From contig JAIXQP010000007.1 of the NCBI GenBank assembly GCA_027485675.1, positions 186,001 through 250,000 of the forward strand: a DNA stretch of 64,000 nucleotides, read 5' to 3'. Below, one piece after another: positions 47,343 through 56,700 of the stretch. The notes under the pieces were generated by a model, which made no database searches, was not told where the DNA came from, and saw nothing but the letters and a program-made list of their open reading frames with translations. The DNA comes from Terriglobales bacterium. GTDB lineage: Bacteria > Acidobacteriota > Terriglobia > Bryobacterales > Bryobacteraceae. The translations under genes were made by a program, and so were the position numbers. Each line of letters starts with the position of its first letter. The first letter of the stretch is position 1.

Positions 47343-48324
47343 GCTCCTCCGCGCCTATCTCGCCGCGCGCCGCCTCCGCACGCTCCGCGTACCCGCCGTC
47401 CCCCCACTCCAAATCGCCGAAGCCCAAGCCCGCGCCTACGCCGAGCAGGAACTCGCCACCGGCATCTCCCCTCTCCCCCCGTACAGCTTCGGCCTTTCCT
47501 CCGGCACCACCGGCGCCCCCGGCGTCTTCATCACCACCCCCGCCGAACGCGCCCGCTGGGCCGGCAACATCCTCGGCAAATACATCCCGCCCCACCGGCT
47601 CCCCGGCCTCCGCGTCGCCCTCTTTCTCAAACACAACAACCGCCTCTACTCGGGCGTCCGCGGTCTCCGCTACTACGGCCTCACCCCGCCCTATCCCGAT
47701 CTCGCCTCCTGGCGTCCCCACGTCCTCGTCGGCCCGCCCAGCGTCCTCCTCCAACTACCCGACGGCCTCCGCCCTCACACCGTTCTCGCCGGCGCCGAGC
47801 CCCTCTTCCCCGCCGATCGCGAAGCCTTGACGCAGAAGTTCCAAGCCGCCCCCCGCGGCCTCTATCAGGCCCGCGAAGGCTTCCTCGCCTATGGCTGCCC
47901 GCACGGCCGCTACCACCTCAACGAAGACCTCCTCTCCTTCCGCCTCCAACCCTTCACCCACGATCCCCGCCGCGTCCTCCCCCACATCACGGACCTCGTC
48001 CGCCAAACCCAGCCCCAAACCAATCGCCGCGTCGATGACGTACTCCTCCTCGCCCCCTCCTGCCCCTGCCGCAGCCCGTTCACCGCCGTCGAAACCGTCG
48101 AAGGCCGCCTGCAGGACCTCATGGTCTTCCGGAACCGTCCCCCCAAGTTCCCCCTCGAACTCGCGCCCCTCCTGCCCCCCGGCGCGGCGCTCTTCCAGAA
48201 CGACTTCGACGACTTCACCGTCCAGTTCGACTACGCCCCGCCCCCCGGCCACAAGCACCGCCGCTTCCAGCGCCTGTTCGATCCCCACAACACCCTCATC
48301 GAACCATGGCTGCAACCCGCGTAA
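47335..48324 (+). CDS. Adenylate-forming enzyme, F390 synthetase/PaaK-like
   Basis: 329 residues from the ATG at 47335 (MFELLRAYL), which overlaps the MBL gene stop by 8 bp. The ATP-binding loop SFGLSSGTTGAPGVFITT (about 52-69) is that of phenylacetate-CoA ligase/coenzyme F390 synthetase relatives. GLYQAREGFLAYGCPHG follows near residue 185. It is shorter than PaaK (about 430), and the usual C-terminal lid is reduced (GRLQDLMVFRNRPPKFP). It probably activates a carboxylate as an acyl-AMP for transfer to an unknown acceptor. The stop overlaps the convergent GT1 gene by 29 bp. Confidence 0.85.
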   Translation: MFELLRAYLAARRLRTLRVPAVPPLQIAEAQARAYAEQELATGISPLPPYSFGLSSGTTGAPGVFITTPAERARWAGNILGKYIPPHRLPGLRVALFLKHNNRLYSGVRGLRYYGLTPPYPDLASWRPHVLVGPPSVLLQLPDGLRPHTVLAGAEPLFPADREALTQKFQAAPRGLYQAREGFLAYGCPHGRYHLNEDLLSFRLQPFTHDPRRVLPHITDLVRQTQPQTNRRVDDVLLLAPSCPCRSPFTAVETVEGRLQDLMVFRNRPPKFPLELAPLLPPGAALFQNDFDDFTVQFDYAPPPGHKHRRFQRLFDPHNTLIEPWLQPA

Positions 48325-49429
48325 GAAACGCCTCCCGCGGCCGGTACGCCCGCGCCGCCTTCTGCAACTCCGGCAGCCGTGGCCACTCCCGCGCGAGCAA
48401 CTCCTCTACGGTTCCCTGCCGCGTCCCCGCGCCGAACCATTCCACGCGCGCCGCAAAGTCGAAATGGTCGTAGTCCTGCGGCCACACTAAACTCGGCTTC
48501 CCTTCGAGAATCGCCGCGTAGGCGATCCCCGCGCCGCCATGGTGAATCACCGCGTCGAACTGCCCCAAGTCCCGCGCATACGGCACAAACGGATACTCCT
48601 TCGACCCCGCCACCACGATCGAAACACCCGGCGCCTCCGGCACCCGCAGCCGCTCCTTGGCCCAGAACAAATGCGTCCCCAGCGTCAGCAGAACCTTCTT
48701 GCCCGCCGGGTACGTCACGGCCGGCCACTCCTCCGGGTCCTCCACCAGCGGCCCGATCATCTCGAAGCTGGCCGGCCAATCCCGTTCAAACTCCAACTCC
48801 TGAATCCCCAACCCCAAAATCGCCTCCGGCGAATACACCACCTCCGTCCCGTCCGCCCGCCACAACTCCTCCACCCCGGCGGCCCGGAACTCGGCCGCTA
48901 ACCAGGCCTTCACCCCCCGCTTGAAGCCCCGCACCGCCAGCCGCCCCAGCCAGTCCCGCAAGCCCCACCCCGGCGTCCACCCCCCGCAGTAGGACGGCGT
49001 TCCCCGCTTCGTTTCGAGCACCAGCGGGCTCGGCATCGTCGTCACCCACGGCAGGCCCATCTCCTGCGCCACAAACCCGCCCACCGGCGCCACGAAATCG
49101 GCCACCACCACGTCCGGCCGCCAGCCCGCGAACAGCCCGCGCAAGTCGTTGCGGATTCCCGGCAATAGGCCCAGGTTCGCCCGCAACTGCTGCATGAGGA
49201 GTCGCGGATTGCTGCCTACTTTGTACGGTGGGTTGGCAATCGCCTCGAGCGCTCCGTCCGGCACGCTCGTGAGCGGCAGCGTCTCCAGTCCCCGCTTGGC
49301 CAATACGGCCCGCTTCCGCTCGCCGGTCACGAACGCCACCGTATGCCCCGCCGCCCGCGCCGCCTCCGCCAGCGGCACCTGCGGGTACAGGTGGCCCGCG
49401 TAGGGCGGCGCGACAAACACGATCCTCAT
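48296..49429 (-). CDS. GT1-family (UGT/MGT-like) glycosyltransferase
   Basis: 377 residues from the ATG at 49429, just after which MRIVFVAPPYAGHLYP gives the GT-B acceptor-side motif. The C-terminal donor motif is FDAVIHHGGAGIAYAAILEG and then PQDYDHFDFAARVEWFGAG, as in macrolide and sterol glycosyltransferases that use NDP-sugars on small hydrophobic acceptors. The start overlaps the previous gene by 4 bp. In this cluster it could glycosylate a lipid or secondary metabolite. The acceptor is not visible. Confidence 0.92.
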   Translation of the reverse strand: MRIVFVAPPYAGHLYPQVPLAEAARAAGHTVAFVTGERKRAVLAKRGLETLPLTSVPDGALEAIANPPYKVGSNPRLLMQQLRANLGLLPGIRNDLRGLFAGWRPDVVVADFVAPVGGFVAQEMGLPWVTTMPSPLVLETKRGTPSYCGGWTPGWGLRDWLGRLAVRGFKRGVKAWLAAEFRAAGVEELWRADGTEVVYSPEAILGLGIQELEFERDWPASFEMIGPLVEDPEEWPAVTYPAGKKVLLTLGTHLFWAKERLRVPEAPGVSIVVAGSKEYPFVPYARDLGQFDAVIHHGGAGIAYAAILEGKPSLVWPQDYDHFDFAARVEWFGAGTRQGTVEELLAREWPRLPELQKAARAYRPREAFLTRVAAMVR

Positions 49430-50001
49430 CGCACCACCTCCCAATAATCCAAATGCCCACAGCGCACGCGCCGGTCCACGCGGCCCCGATAGAACAGGCG
49501 GCTCCACCCGTCCCGGTCGCCCATCACCACCTCGGCCGGCACCCGCAATTTCCCGAAGCAAGCCGGCCCCAGGGCCAAGACCTCCGCCTCGCCCCGCAAC
49601 TCCTCCCAGACGCAGTTCAGTAACTGCAGCCCGCAACTCCCCGTGACGATCTGTAGCCGCTCCTGCGTCGTATCCATCGCCCGCTGCAGCACCCGCCGCA
49701 CCACCTCCCGATACTCACCCGAAGCCATCGACATCGCCACCTGCGCCGCGTTCCGCCAACTCGCCCCGATCATCGAGGTCTCTTCGAACGCGGCCCCCGT
49801 CATCGCCGCGTGATAGGGAAACCCCGCCCGCAACGCCGTCCACCCCGGCGGCGTCACCGCATCGAGAAACGCCTCCTGCGCCGGGCTCAAACGAGCCGAC
49901 CGCCACGAACTCTGCCCGGTCAGGATCATCACCCGCCGCTCCACCGGCACGAGCAAGCTCCCGGCGTCATCCAGTTCCCGCAGCCGCGCGAAGTAGTTCA
50001 C
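49426..50001 (-). CDS. Unrecognised protein with alpha/beta-hydrolase-like Cys-Asp-His arrangement
   Basis: 191 residues starting with GTG at 50001, which overlaps the GT2 stop (GTGA). It starts VNYFARLRELDDAG; further upstream the same frame is only a shadow of the GT2 gene. Candidate active site: IVTGSCGLQLLN (GxCx elbow, about residue 119), VVMGDRDGWSR (Asp, about 157) and VRCGHLDYWEV (His near the end). The order nucleophile-acid-His fits an alpha/beta hydrolase with Cys in place of Ser, but the fold is short. It is coupled on both sides to glycosyltransferase genes, so an acyl transfer or hydrolysis step on a glycolipid is plausible. Confidence 0.6.
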   Translation of the reverse strand: MNYFARLRELDDAGSLLVPVERRVMILTGQSSWRSARLSPAQEAFLDAVTPPGWTALRAGFPYHAAMTGAAFEETSMIGASWRNAAQVAMSMASGEYREVVRRVLQRAMDTTQERLQIVTGSCGLQLLNCVWEELRGEAEVLALGPACFGKLRVPAEVVMGDRDGWSRLFYRGRVDRRVRCGHLDYWEVVR

Positions 50002-51062
50002 CGGTAGCGGATCCTCCCGTCCGAGACATCGATCCGCCGGCTCCGCCAACTCATCCGTCCCGGCCGCACCAGCGAACTCGCATAGAGCACCGGCAGACTC
50101 AGATCCGCCACCACCTCGAACAGCACATCGACTACGCCGCTCCGCACCCCGGCCCACCGCCACAAACAAACCCGGTTCACCAAGGCCTTCCCGAACAGCA
50201 CCCACCCCCAACCCGTCGCGACGAGCACCCAAGGCAGCAGAGCCGGCAGCACCACCAAGGCAAACGAACTCACCGTTAGATTCTCCCGCAGATAGCGATT
50301 CGCGAAGATCAGCCACCGCCGCATCACCCGTCCGCAATGTGCCGCCGAGGCGATGGTCATCGTCACCCGCGCAAACACCGGAGCCTGCCGGATCGACTTC
50401 CCCTGTCCCTCGTACAACTGCGCCATGGCGTAGTCATCGGTCAGGCACTCCACCACGGCGCCGAACCCGCCCACCGCTCGCAGCGTCTCCGCCGGCGTCG
50501 CATAGATCATCCCGTTGATGGTCCGCTGCGCCCCTACCGCCGCTGCCGGCAGATAGGTCAGAATCGCCGACCCGTTCACGAACCCGCCGACGAAGCGTTC
50601 CCAAATCGTTCCGGCTTCGACGAACACCGGCAACCCGGTCACGAGGTCCGCCCCCGTCAAACGCCGCAGCGAACTCTCGTCAATCCGCGTATCGTCATCG
50701 AGCACCACAACCATCCCTTCCCGAATATCCACCCGCCCCAGTTTCGCAATCTTCGGATTCTCCCCCTGCGCCGGCGGAGGCCCCACCATCACCGTCACGC
50801 GTTCGTCCGCGATCCGCCCCGCGATCTCCCGTCCCAACGGATCGTCCTCATCCACGAGCCGAACAAACCGCACCCCGGGATTCCCGGCCAGGTTCCCCCG
50901 CAAACACCGCTCCAGTTTCGGATCCCCCGCGAGAATCGGCTGCAACACGGTAACCGGCCCCGCCCAAGCCTCCCCCGCGCCCCGCCGCACCATCCACCAA
51001 GCCAACCCCACCCGCACCGCCAGCAGCGCTAGATAAACCGCGACTGCGAGATTCCACGCCAC
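49998..51062 (-). CDS. GT2-family glycosyltransferase, HpnI/ceramide glucosyltransferase-like (GT21)
   Basis: 354 residues. An N-terminal membrane helix (LAVAVYLALLAVRVGLAWWMV) precedes the catalytic domain. Signatures: VTVLQPILAGDPKLERCL, VVLDDDTRIDESSLRRL (D2), ECLTDDYAMAQLYEGQG (D3), and CGRVMRRWLIFAN corresponding to (Q/R)xxRW. Two or three C-terminal membrane segments follow (SSFALVVLPALLPWVLVA and on). These are features of ceramide glucosyltransferases and hopanoid HpnI. It probably adds a sugar to a membrane lipid at the cytoplasmic face. No hopanoid cyclase or sphingolipid gene is in the window. Confidence 0.88.
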   Translation of the reverse strand: MAWNLAVAVYLALLAVRVGLAWWMVRRGAGEAWAGPVTVLQPILAGDPKLERCLRGNLAGNPGVRFVRLVDEDDPLGREIAGRIADERVTVMVGPPPAQGENPKIAKLGRVDIREGMVVVLDDDTRIDESSLRRLTGADLVTGLPVFVEAGTIWERFVGGFVNGSAILTYLPAAAVGAQRTINGMIYATPAETLRAVGGFGAVVECLTDDYAMAQLYEGQGKSIRQAPVFARVTMTIASAAHCGRVMRRWLIFANRYLRENLTVSSFALVVLPALLPWVLVATGWGWVLFGKALVNRVCLWRWAGVRSGVVDVLFEVVADLSLPVLYASSLVRPGRMSWRSRRIDVSDGRIRYR

Positions 51063-51068
51063 AGGCCG

Positions 51069-51719
51069 TTAAGCCAGCCAGCGCTCAATCCAGTCGCCCA
51101 GGCGACTCGGCGTAGCAGTTTCAACGTCAATCAAGCCTTTGGCAATCGCCACGTCCATCTTCATGCCCGGTTCTTCCTGCCAAGCTAACCAGGTGTGAAA
51201 CGTTGCCTTGGAAACCTTTCGGTCACTGAATTTCTTCACTGCTGGCGGAAGTTCCGCAATCACCTGTCCGGCGTGTTGCACTCCCTCGTTCGCCTGTTCC
51301 GCCACCGACCTCAGCACCAAGTCTTCGAGGCTACCCGCGCCCTGGTTGTCTGGCATCCCCCACACCCCGACCGACGGCAACTCTCCTTGTGAAAGATGCA
51401 CCAAACCCTCGCCTGGGAGTCTCTCGGGCAAACCCTCGTACCGCAAACGGACCAGACTTCCCCGTAGCCGCTCCCAGCGTCGGTCATTGGGCTGGTCAAG
51501 ATCGAACACGATTCCCAGAATCGGATCTCCTGGCTTCAGGTATGTGCTAACCCCAGTGATCAATTTGTCGAAGCCCTTCATGTCAACGATGGTTACGATC
51601 TTCTCGCCCTTGACCAGCTTGTCTCCATTCGAGACGAATCCTCGTCGGCGCAATAAACCGCGAATAAAGGATTCGTCGTCTTTCCCCTCGACAAGAAGTT
51701 GTGGGCTATTCTCCGGCAT
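51069..51719 (-). CDS. TOPRIM-like DUF3226/DUF4435-type protein (partner of the AAA ATPase)
   Basis: 216 residues. LLVEGKDDESFIRGLLRRRG (about 8-27) carries the TOPRIM Glu, and ILGIVFDLDQPNDRRW (about 67-82) the DxD motif expected for metal-dependent nuclease or toprim chemistry. The rest (GVWGMPDNQGAGSLEDLVL, HTWLAWQEEPGMKMDVAIAKG) fits the DUF3226 group. It starts 5 bp after the AAA ATPase gene. ATPase plus TOPRIM pairs split the OLD nuclease architecture in two and are seen in phage defence (PARIS, OLD-type); that role is inference here. Confidence 0.8.
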   Translation of the reverse strand: MPENSPQLLVEGKDDESFIRGLLRRRGFVSNGDKLVKGEKIVTIVDMKGFDKLITGVSTYLKPGDPILGIVFDLDQPNDRRWERLRGSLVRLRYEGLPERLPGEGLVHLSQGELPSVGVWGMPDNQGAGSLEDLVLRSVAEQANEGVQHAGQVIAELPPAVKKFSDRKVSKATFHTWLAWQEEPGMKMDVAIAKGLIDVETATPSRLGDWIERWLA

Positions 51720-51724
51720 TTGAT

Positions 51725-52762
51725 CTACCGCAGTTCCTTACCGGTCTCTTCAGCAAACTGCTGCTCCTCTTCGGAGTACTCCGCCGCGACCACCTGACCC
51801 TTCCATTGCCGCAAGCTAATCAACCTGCCTTCGACGTCCGTCCTCTCTTGACAAGCCTTAGCAAAGGCCCGCACGGCATCACTGCTATGCGTCGCTGCGA
51901 ACACCTGAACTTGAAACTCCTGCGCCGCCGCCACCAGAAATCGCCAGAAAGTGGACTGAACCGAGTAGTGCAGTCCCGTCTCCACCTCATCAATGAGCAA
52001 GGTGCCACCAGACACAGACACCGCTGCCAGAGCGAGTCCAAAGACGCGCCACACACCCTCGCCCATCGACCGAATCGATACCGGCGCGAGACTGCCCTTC
52101 AGCTTCAAGATCACCCTGGTCGAAGATCCCAGCGGGCTCACCGCCACTCGCTCGATCTCCGGAAAGCACTCCCCTAAGAACTTGTTCAGTTGCTGCTCTT
52201 TCGGCGTCAAGACAACACTCGCCCACATGTCGCCGATCTCCGCCTGGGAGAACCCATGTAGCCCAACGTGGATGCATCTTGATTCCGGCTCAAAGGAGAT
52301 TCTGCCAACTTCCTCACCAAATGCTCGGATTCGGAACATCCCTGCCGGAGAAGAGACCTCGTAGGCAGGTTCACCGCTGCGGGGCTCTTCGTGGGGGTCA
52401 AGCGGCACCAGCTTTCCCGCTTGCCCATCTTCCGATGTCTTCCGATAGAAGCCAAACTTTACACTCACGCTGCGAGAGTCGTTTGCGGTGACCCGGAAAA
52501 CCAACTCCCGGGAATTCCAATTGAATAGTCGTTCGTCAACGCCCAACTTCGACCATGGAGACCCGCCACTGGTCTCCGAACGCCCCGCCACAAGGGACTG
52601 CATTGTGGAGTACGAGCCGTTTGTCGCCAGAACACGAACCGCTTCAAGAAACGCGCTCTTGCCGGCATTATTCCGCCCCACAACTAGGTTCACATGCCCC
52701 AATTGCGACACCTGCAACCGAGAGAACAGTCTGTAGTTCTCAATCGTAATGGACGAAATCAT
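51725..52762 (-). CDS. OLD-like AAA (ABC-type) ATPase
   Basis: 345 residues. Walker A GRNNAGKSAFLEAV (about 29-42) follows the typical SMC/OLD N-terminus SSITIENYRLFSRLQ. The signature region is VSIRSMGEGVWRVFGLALA, Walker B TLLIDEVETGLHYSVQ (about 263-278), and the switch His is in VFAATHSSDAV. It has no nuclease domain of its own; the next gene supplies a TOPRIM-like one. Local GC is visibly lower than in the flanking glycosyltransferase genes, which suggests it arrived separately. Predicted cytosolic sensor ATPase of a defence pair. Confidence 0.88.
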   Translation of the reverse strand: MISSITIENYRLFSRLQVSQLGHVNLVVGRNNAGKSAFLEAVRVLATNGSYSTMQSLVAGRSETSGGSPWSKLGVDERLFNWNSRELVFRVTANDSRSVSVKFGFYRKTSEDGQAGKLVPLDPHEEPRSGEPAYEVSSPAGMFRIRAFGEEVGRISFEPESRCIHVGLHGFSQAEIGDMWASVVLTPKEQQLNKFLGECFPEIERVAVSPLGSSTRVILKLKGSLAPVSIRSMGEGVWRVFGLALAAVSVSGGTLLIDEVETGLHYSVQSTFWRFLVAAAQEFQVQVFAATHSSDAVRAFAKACQERTDVEGRLISLRQWKGQVVAAEYSEEEQQFAEETGKELR

Positions 52763-52790
52763 GTCCCTAGCGTACCTCGATCAACCGGCC

Positions 52791-53720
52791 CTAAGACTTT
52801 CCCTTCTGCCATTCGACAAACCTCCGCAAGCTCTCCCCATTCGACACCGGCACCCGCCCCAACACCGCATTCGCCTTCCCCACATCGAACGTCTTCGCAT
52901 GCGCCATCACCTCCACCCCGAATCGCGTAATCGGCGGCTCCCACCATCCCGTCGCCGCCGACGCCCACTCCATTCCCCGCGCCAATCCCATCGCCACCCC
53001 CACCGGCACCCGCCGCCCCAACTCCGGATACCCCAACCCCCGAAACACCTCGTTCAGAAACGTCCACAACCCCACCGGCTCCCCATTCGTCACGTTGAAA
53101 TCCCCCGTCGCCCCCAACGCTAACACCCGCTCGAGCAGAAAACACAGGTTCTCGATATAGATCAAATCCCCCACCGGCTCCCGCACCCCAAACCGCGGCA
53201 GCATCCCCTTCTTCGCCGCCCGCAACAGCCGCGGAAACAGCACCGTATCCTCCGGCCCGAACACCGCCCGCGGCCGCACCACCGTCCACCGCCTCCCCGA
53301 CGCCCGCACCAGCCGCTCCGCCTCCAACTTCGTCGCCGCGTAGGCATTCAACGGCCGCTCCGCCACCGGCGACTCCTCCGTCAACCCCCACTGATCCCCC
53401 CAGCGGTAGTAGACGCTGCTCGACGAAACAAACACGAAGTGGTCCGCCTCCACCCGCAGCGTATTCGCCGTCGCCCTCACGTTCTGCGCCACGAACTCCG
53501 CCGGCCGCCCCCACGGCGCCGACCGCGCCGCGCAATGCACCACAGCGTCAAACCGCCCCGGCACCACCCCCGTCGTCAAATCAAACGGAACAAACTCACA
53601 ACAAGCCCCGCTCCGCGCCGCCCCGCGGCTCACCCCCGTCACGGAATACCCGCGCCCCCGCAGGTAGCGCCCCAAGGCCCCACCCACAAACCCGCTGACC
53701 CCGGTTACGAGTACCCGCAA
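52791..53720 (-). CDS. NAD-dependent epimerase/dehydratase (extended SDR)
   Basis: 309 residues from a TTG at 53720, chosen because GGAGG lies 5 nt upstream and the Rossmann strand begins at once (LRVLVTGVSGFVGGALGRYL). The extended-SDR motifs are VVHCAARSAPWG, FVSSSSVYYRWG and the catalytic YxxxK in AYAATKLEAERLV (about residue 140). RPRAVFGPED and LIYIENLCFLLERV follow. The family includes 3-beta-HSD, HpnA and sugar-nucleotide epimerases, so the substrate may be an NDP-sugar or a lipid. It begins one base after the stop of the GT4-GT4-TE gene. Confidence 0.9.
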   Translation of the reverse strand: MRVLVTGVSGFVGGALGRYLRGRGYSVTGVSRGAARSGACCEFVPFDLTTGVVPGRFDAVVHCAARSAPWGRPAEFVAQNVRATANTLRVEADHFVFVSSSSVYYRWGDQWGLTEESPVAERPLNAYAATKLEAERLVRASGRRWTVVRPRAVFGPEDTVLFPRLLRAAKKGMLPRFGVREPVGDLIYIENLCFLLERVLALGATGDFNVTNGEPVGLWTFLNEVFRGLGYPELGRRVPVGVAMGLARGMEWASAATGWWEPPITRFGVEVMAHAKTFDVGKANAVLGRVPVSNGESLRRFVEWQKGKS

Positions 53721-53721
53721 C

Positions 53722-56700
53722 TCACCCTCCGCGCAGGATCCCCGCCAACTCCTCAAAGAACGTCCCTTCCCCCTGGAAGTAGAAGTGCCCCCCGGCGAAC
53801 ATCCGCTGCGAAAACGCTCCCGCCGTCACCTCGCCCCACGGCGCCAAATGCTCCGCCGTCACCTGCGGATCCTCCGCCCCGCCCAACGCCACCACCGGCG
53901 CCGTCAACAACTCCCCCGGCTCATAAACCCACCGCCGGAACAGCCGCGTATCCCGCCGGAACGCCGGCAGCAACGCCGTCAATCGCTCCCGCGGCGCCCC
54001 GCCCAGCCGCTCCAACTGCGCCAACAACTCCGCATCGCTCGGCTCCGCCGGCGGCACATAGCCAATCCGGAACTTCGGCGCCCGCGCCGCCGAAACCACG
54101 AGCCGCGCCGGAGCCACCCGCCGCGCCACTTCAAACGCCAACCCCGCGCCCATCGAATGCCCGAAGAACACCGCGTCCTCCGTCAACAACGGCTTCACCT
54201 GCCGGGCCAACTGCTCCACCAAATCCCCTATCCCCGCCCACTCCCGCTGCGGCAGCCGAATCGGGATCACCGCGAACTCCCGCCCCAACTTCTCCTGCCA
54301 ACCCCGGTAAGCCAGCGGCCCCGCCCCCGCCCACGGAAAGCAGAAGACCCGCCGCCCCTGCGCCGGCACCGCCGGCATCCACGCCGCGCGCTCCTGCAGC
54401 CGCAACTCGAGCAACCGCCGCCGGTCCGAACTCAAACCCGCCAGCGGCCCCGCCCCCACCGTCCGCACCGCCGCGCCCCGCTTCGGCCGGTGCAGCAGGC
54501 TCTCGCAGTAGGCCTCAAACGGCAGCACGTTCAGATTCTCCATGTAGTGCAGCGCCTTCTCCCGCGAAAGCGCCGACAGCTTCTCCCAATGCGCCCGGTC
54601 CGTCGTCAACTTCCGCAGCGCCTCAACCCACGGCCCCACGTTCTGCGGCGGCACCTGCGCCACCGGCACCATATGCTCGTCCACCGACCCCCGGTACCCC
54701 GTCACCGGATTCACCGGCAGCAAATACGGTACGCCCAGCATCGCCTCGTGCAGCCCGCCCACGTTCGCGCCCAGCACCGGCACGCCCCGCGACAAACTCT
54801 CGAGCACCATCCGGCTCCGCGCCTCCGCCCACACCGATGGCACCAGCGTCACCCGCGTCTCGGCCAGCAACTCGTCAATGTTGTCCGTCCGCGGCAGGAT
54901 GCGAATGTTCTGCCGCTTCTGCAACTCCACCAAATCCTGCTCCGTCGTGCCCCACGATGCGACGGCGCCAAACGTCACCTCCGGCATCGCATCCGCCAGC
55001 CCCAACAGAATCGAAATCCCCTTCACCGCGCAAGGGTTCACCATCAGCACATACGGATTTTCGAACCGCCCCAACAGCGGCGCCGGCCCCGGCTCCAGCA
55101 GCGAAATCGGCACGTGGATCGCCTGCGTCAATCCGCCATGCTCCCGCGCATAACCCGCCACGTAGTGCGAAACGCCCACCACGCCGTCCGCCTGCCGGAG
55201 CAACGCCGTCCGCTCCTCGTGCACCCCGGAGCTATCCGGCCCGAACGGCACCGCAATCGTCGCCCGGATCAGATACACCACGCGCGCCCGCGGCGCCCGC
55301 ACCGCCAGGTCAAACAGCAGCTGCGCCGGGTCATCCGTCGACGTCACAATCACGTCCGGATCAAACGCATCAATCTGCGCTTGGAAATAGGGCCGCCACA
55401 ACGGGCTCCGCGTCAGCGTCCGCACGTCCACCCCATGCAGCGAGAACGTCACGTCGCTCTCTCCCACCGCCGGGCTCACGCCCCGCGTCGCCAGCGCGTT
55501 CAGATACGACGCATGGTCCGGCTCGCCGAAGGTCTCCACCCGCGTCACCACCCGCACATGATGGCCCCGCGCCGCCAGCGCCTCCATCAGCAACCGGTTC
55601 GACTTATCGCCGCCCCCCGCCGACGGATAGTACAGCGAGTTATGCGCCAGCAGCACCCGCAGCTTCCGCCGCGATACCAGGTACCGCGCCAAGTCATTCG
55701 CGTCCAACGCCGAAACAAACCGCTCCGCCGCCGCCCGCGACTTCGCCGCCTCGGCCTCCCACGCCGTCCGGTTCGTCGTCAACTCTTCGAGCGCCGCCAT
55801 CCACAGCGTCAGATCCTGCTCCACGTCCACCGGCCGCGGCATATGGTTCTCATCGAAGTCCGACAAGTACTTCGTGATCGGTTGCACCGGAATCACGTAT
55901 CCCGTGCCCGCCTTCGCCTCCGCCAACCCGCCCGAGTTCGACGCCACCACCGGCAACCCGCGCAGCATCGCCTCCATCGTGATCAGCCCGAACCCTTCGT
56001 ACCAAAGCGAAGGCATCAGCAACAGCCGCGCCTGCGCCAGCACGTCTTCGATATCCGGCACCGATTCGAACACCGTCACATTCGGCAGCGCGCCCAGCAA
56101 CTCCCGGTCCGCCGACGTCGTCCCCCATCCCGCCAGCGCCGCGAACTCCAAATGCGGCATCCGCCGTGCCAGATTCACGAGCACCGTCACGCCCTTCACA
56201 ACGCACGGGTTCACCATCAACACATACCGGTTCTCGAACCGGCCCAGGTTCCGCCACGGCGCCGTCCCGTAGATCGGCGGATGAATCACCACCGGCTGCA
56301 CGCCCAGGTGCTGCTTCACGTACGCCGCCATGTGATGGCCAATCACCACCACGCCCCGCGCCTGCCGCACCAGCGCCGTCGCCGCCGCGTCCGGGTACCA
56401 GCTCTCCGGCCCGAACGGCATGAACTGCGGCGTATGCGCCACGAAGATCAACCGTCCCGGCGCCACGCGAAACGCCTCCCGCAGCAGCACATGGCTCAGG
56501 TCTTCGCTCGAAACCAACACCCAATCCGGCTTCCACTTCTCAATCTCCGCGGCCAACTGGTCCACATGCCGCGTCAACTCCGGCACCCGCAGAATCGAAA
56601 TGCCCCGCCGCGTCGTCTCCCCCGCCGCGTCGTGCGCCGCACACACCACGCGCACCGCGTGCCCGGCCGCCGCTAGCGCCTCGAGCCAAATCAGATTGCT

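Noticed and set aside
50002-50337. Upstream extension of the Cys-hydrolase-like frame
   Set aside because: It lies inside the GT2 gene and has shadow-like composition; the GTG overlapping the GT2 stop is the better start.
53785-56676. Arg/His-rich frame of about 960 codons opposite the GT4-GT4-TE gene
   Set aside because: Very skewed Arg/Pro/His composition typical of shadow frames; the minus strand has clear catalytic motifs.
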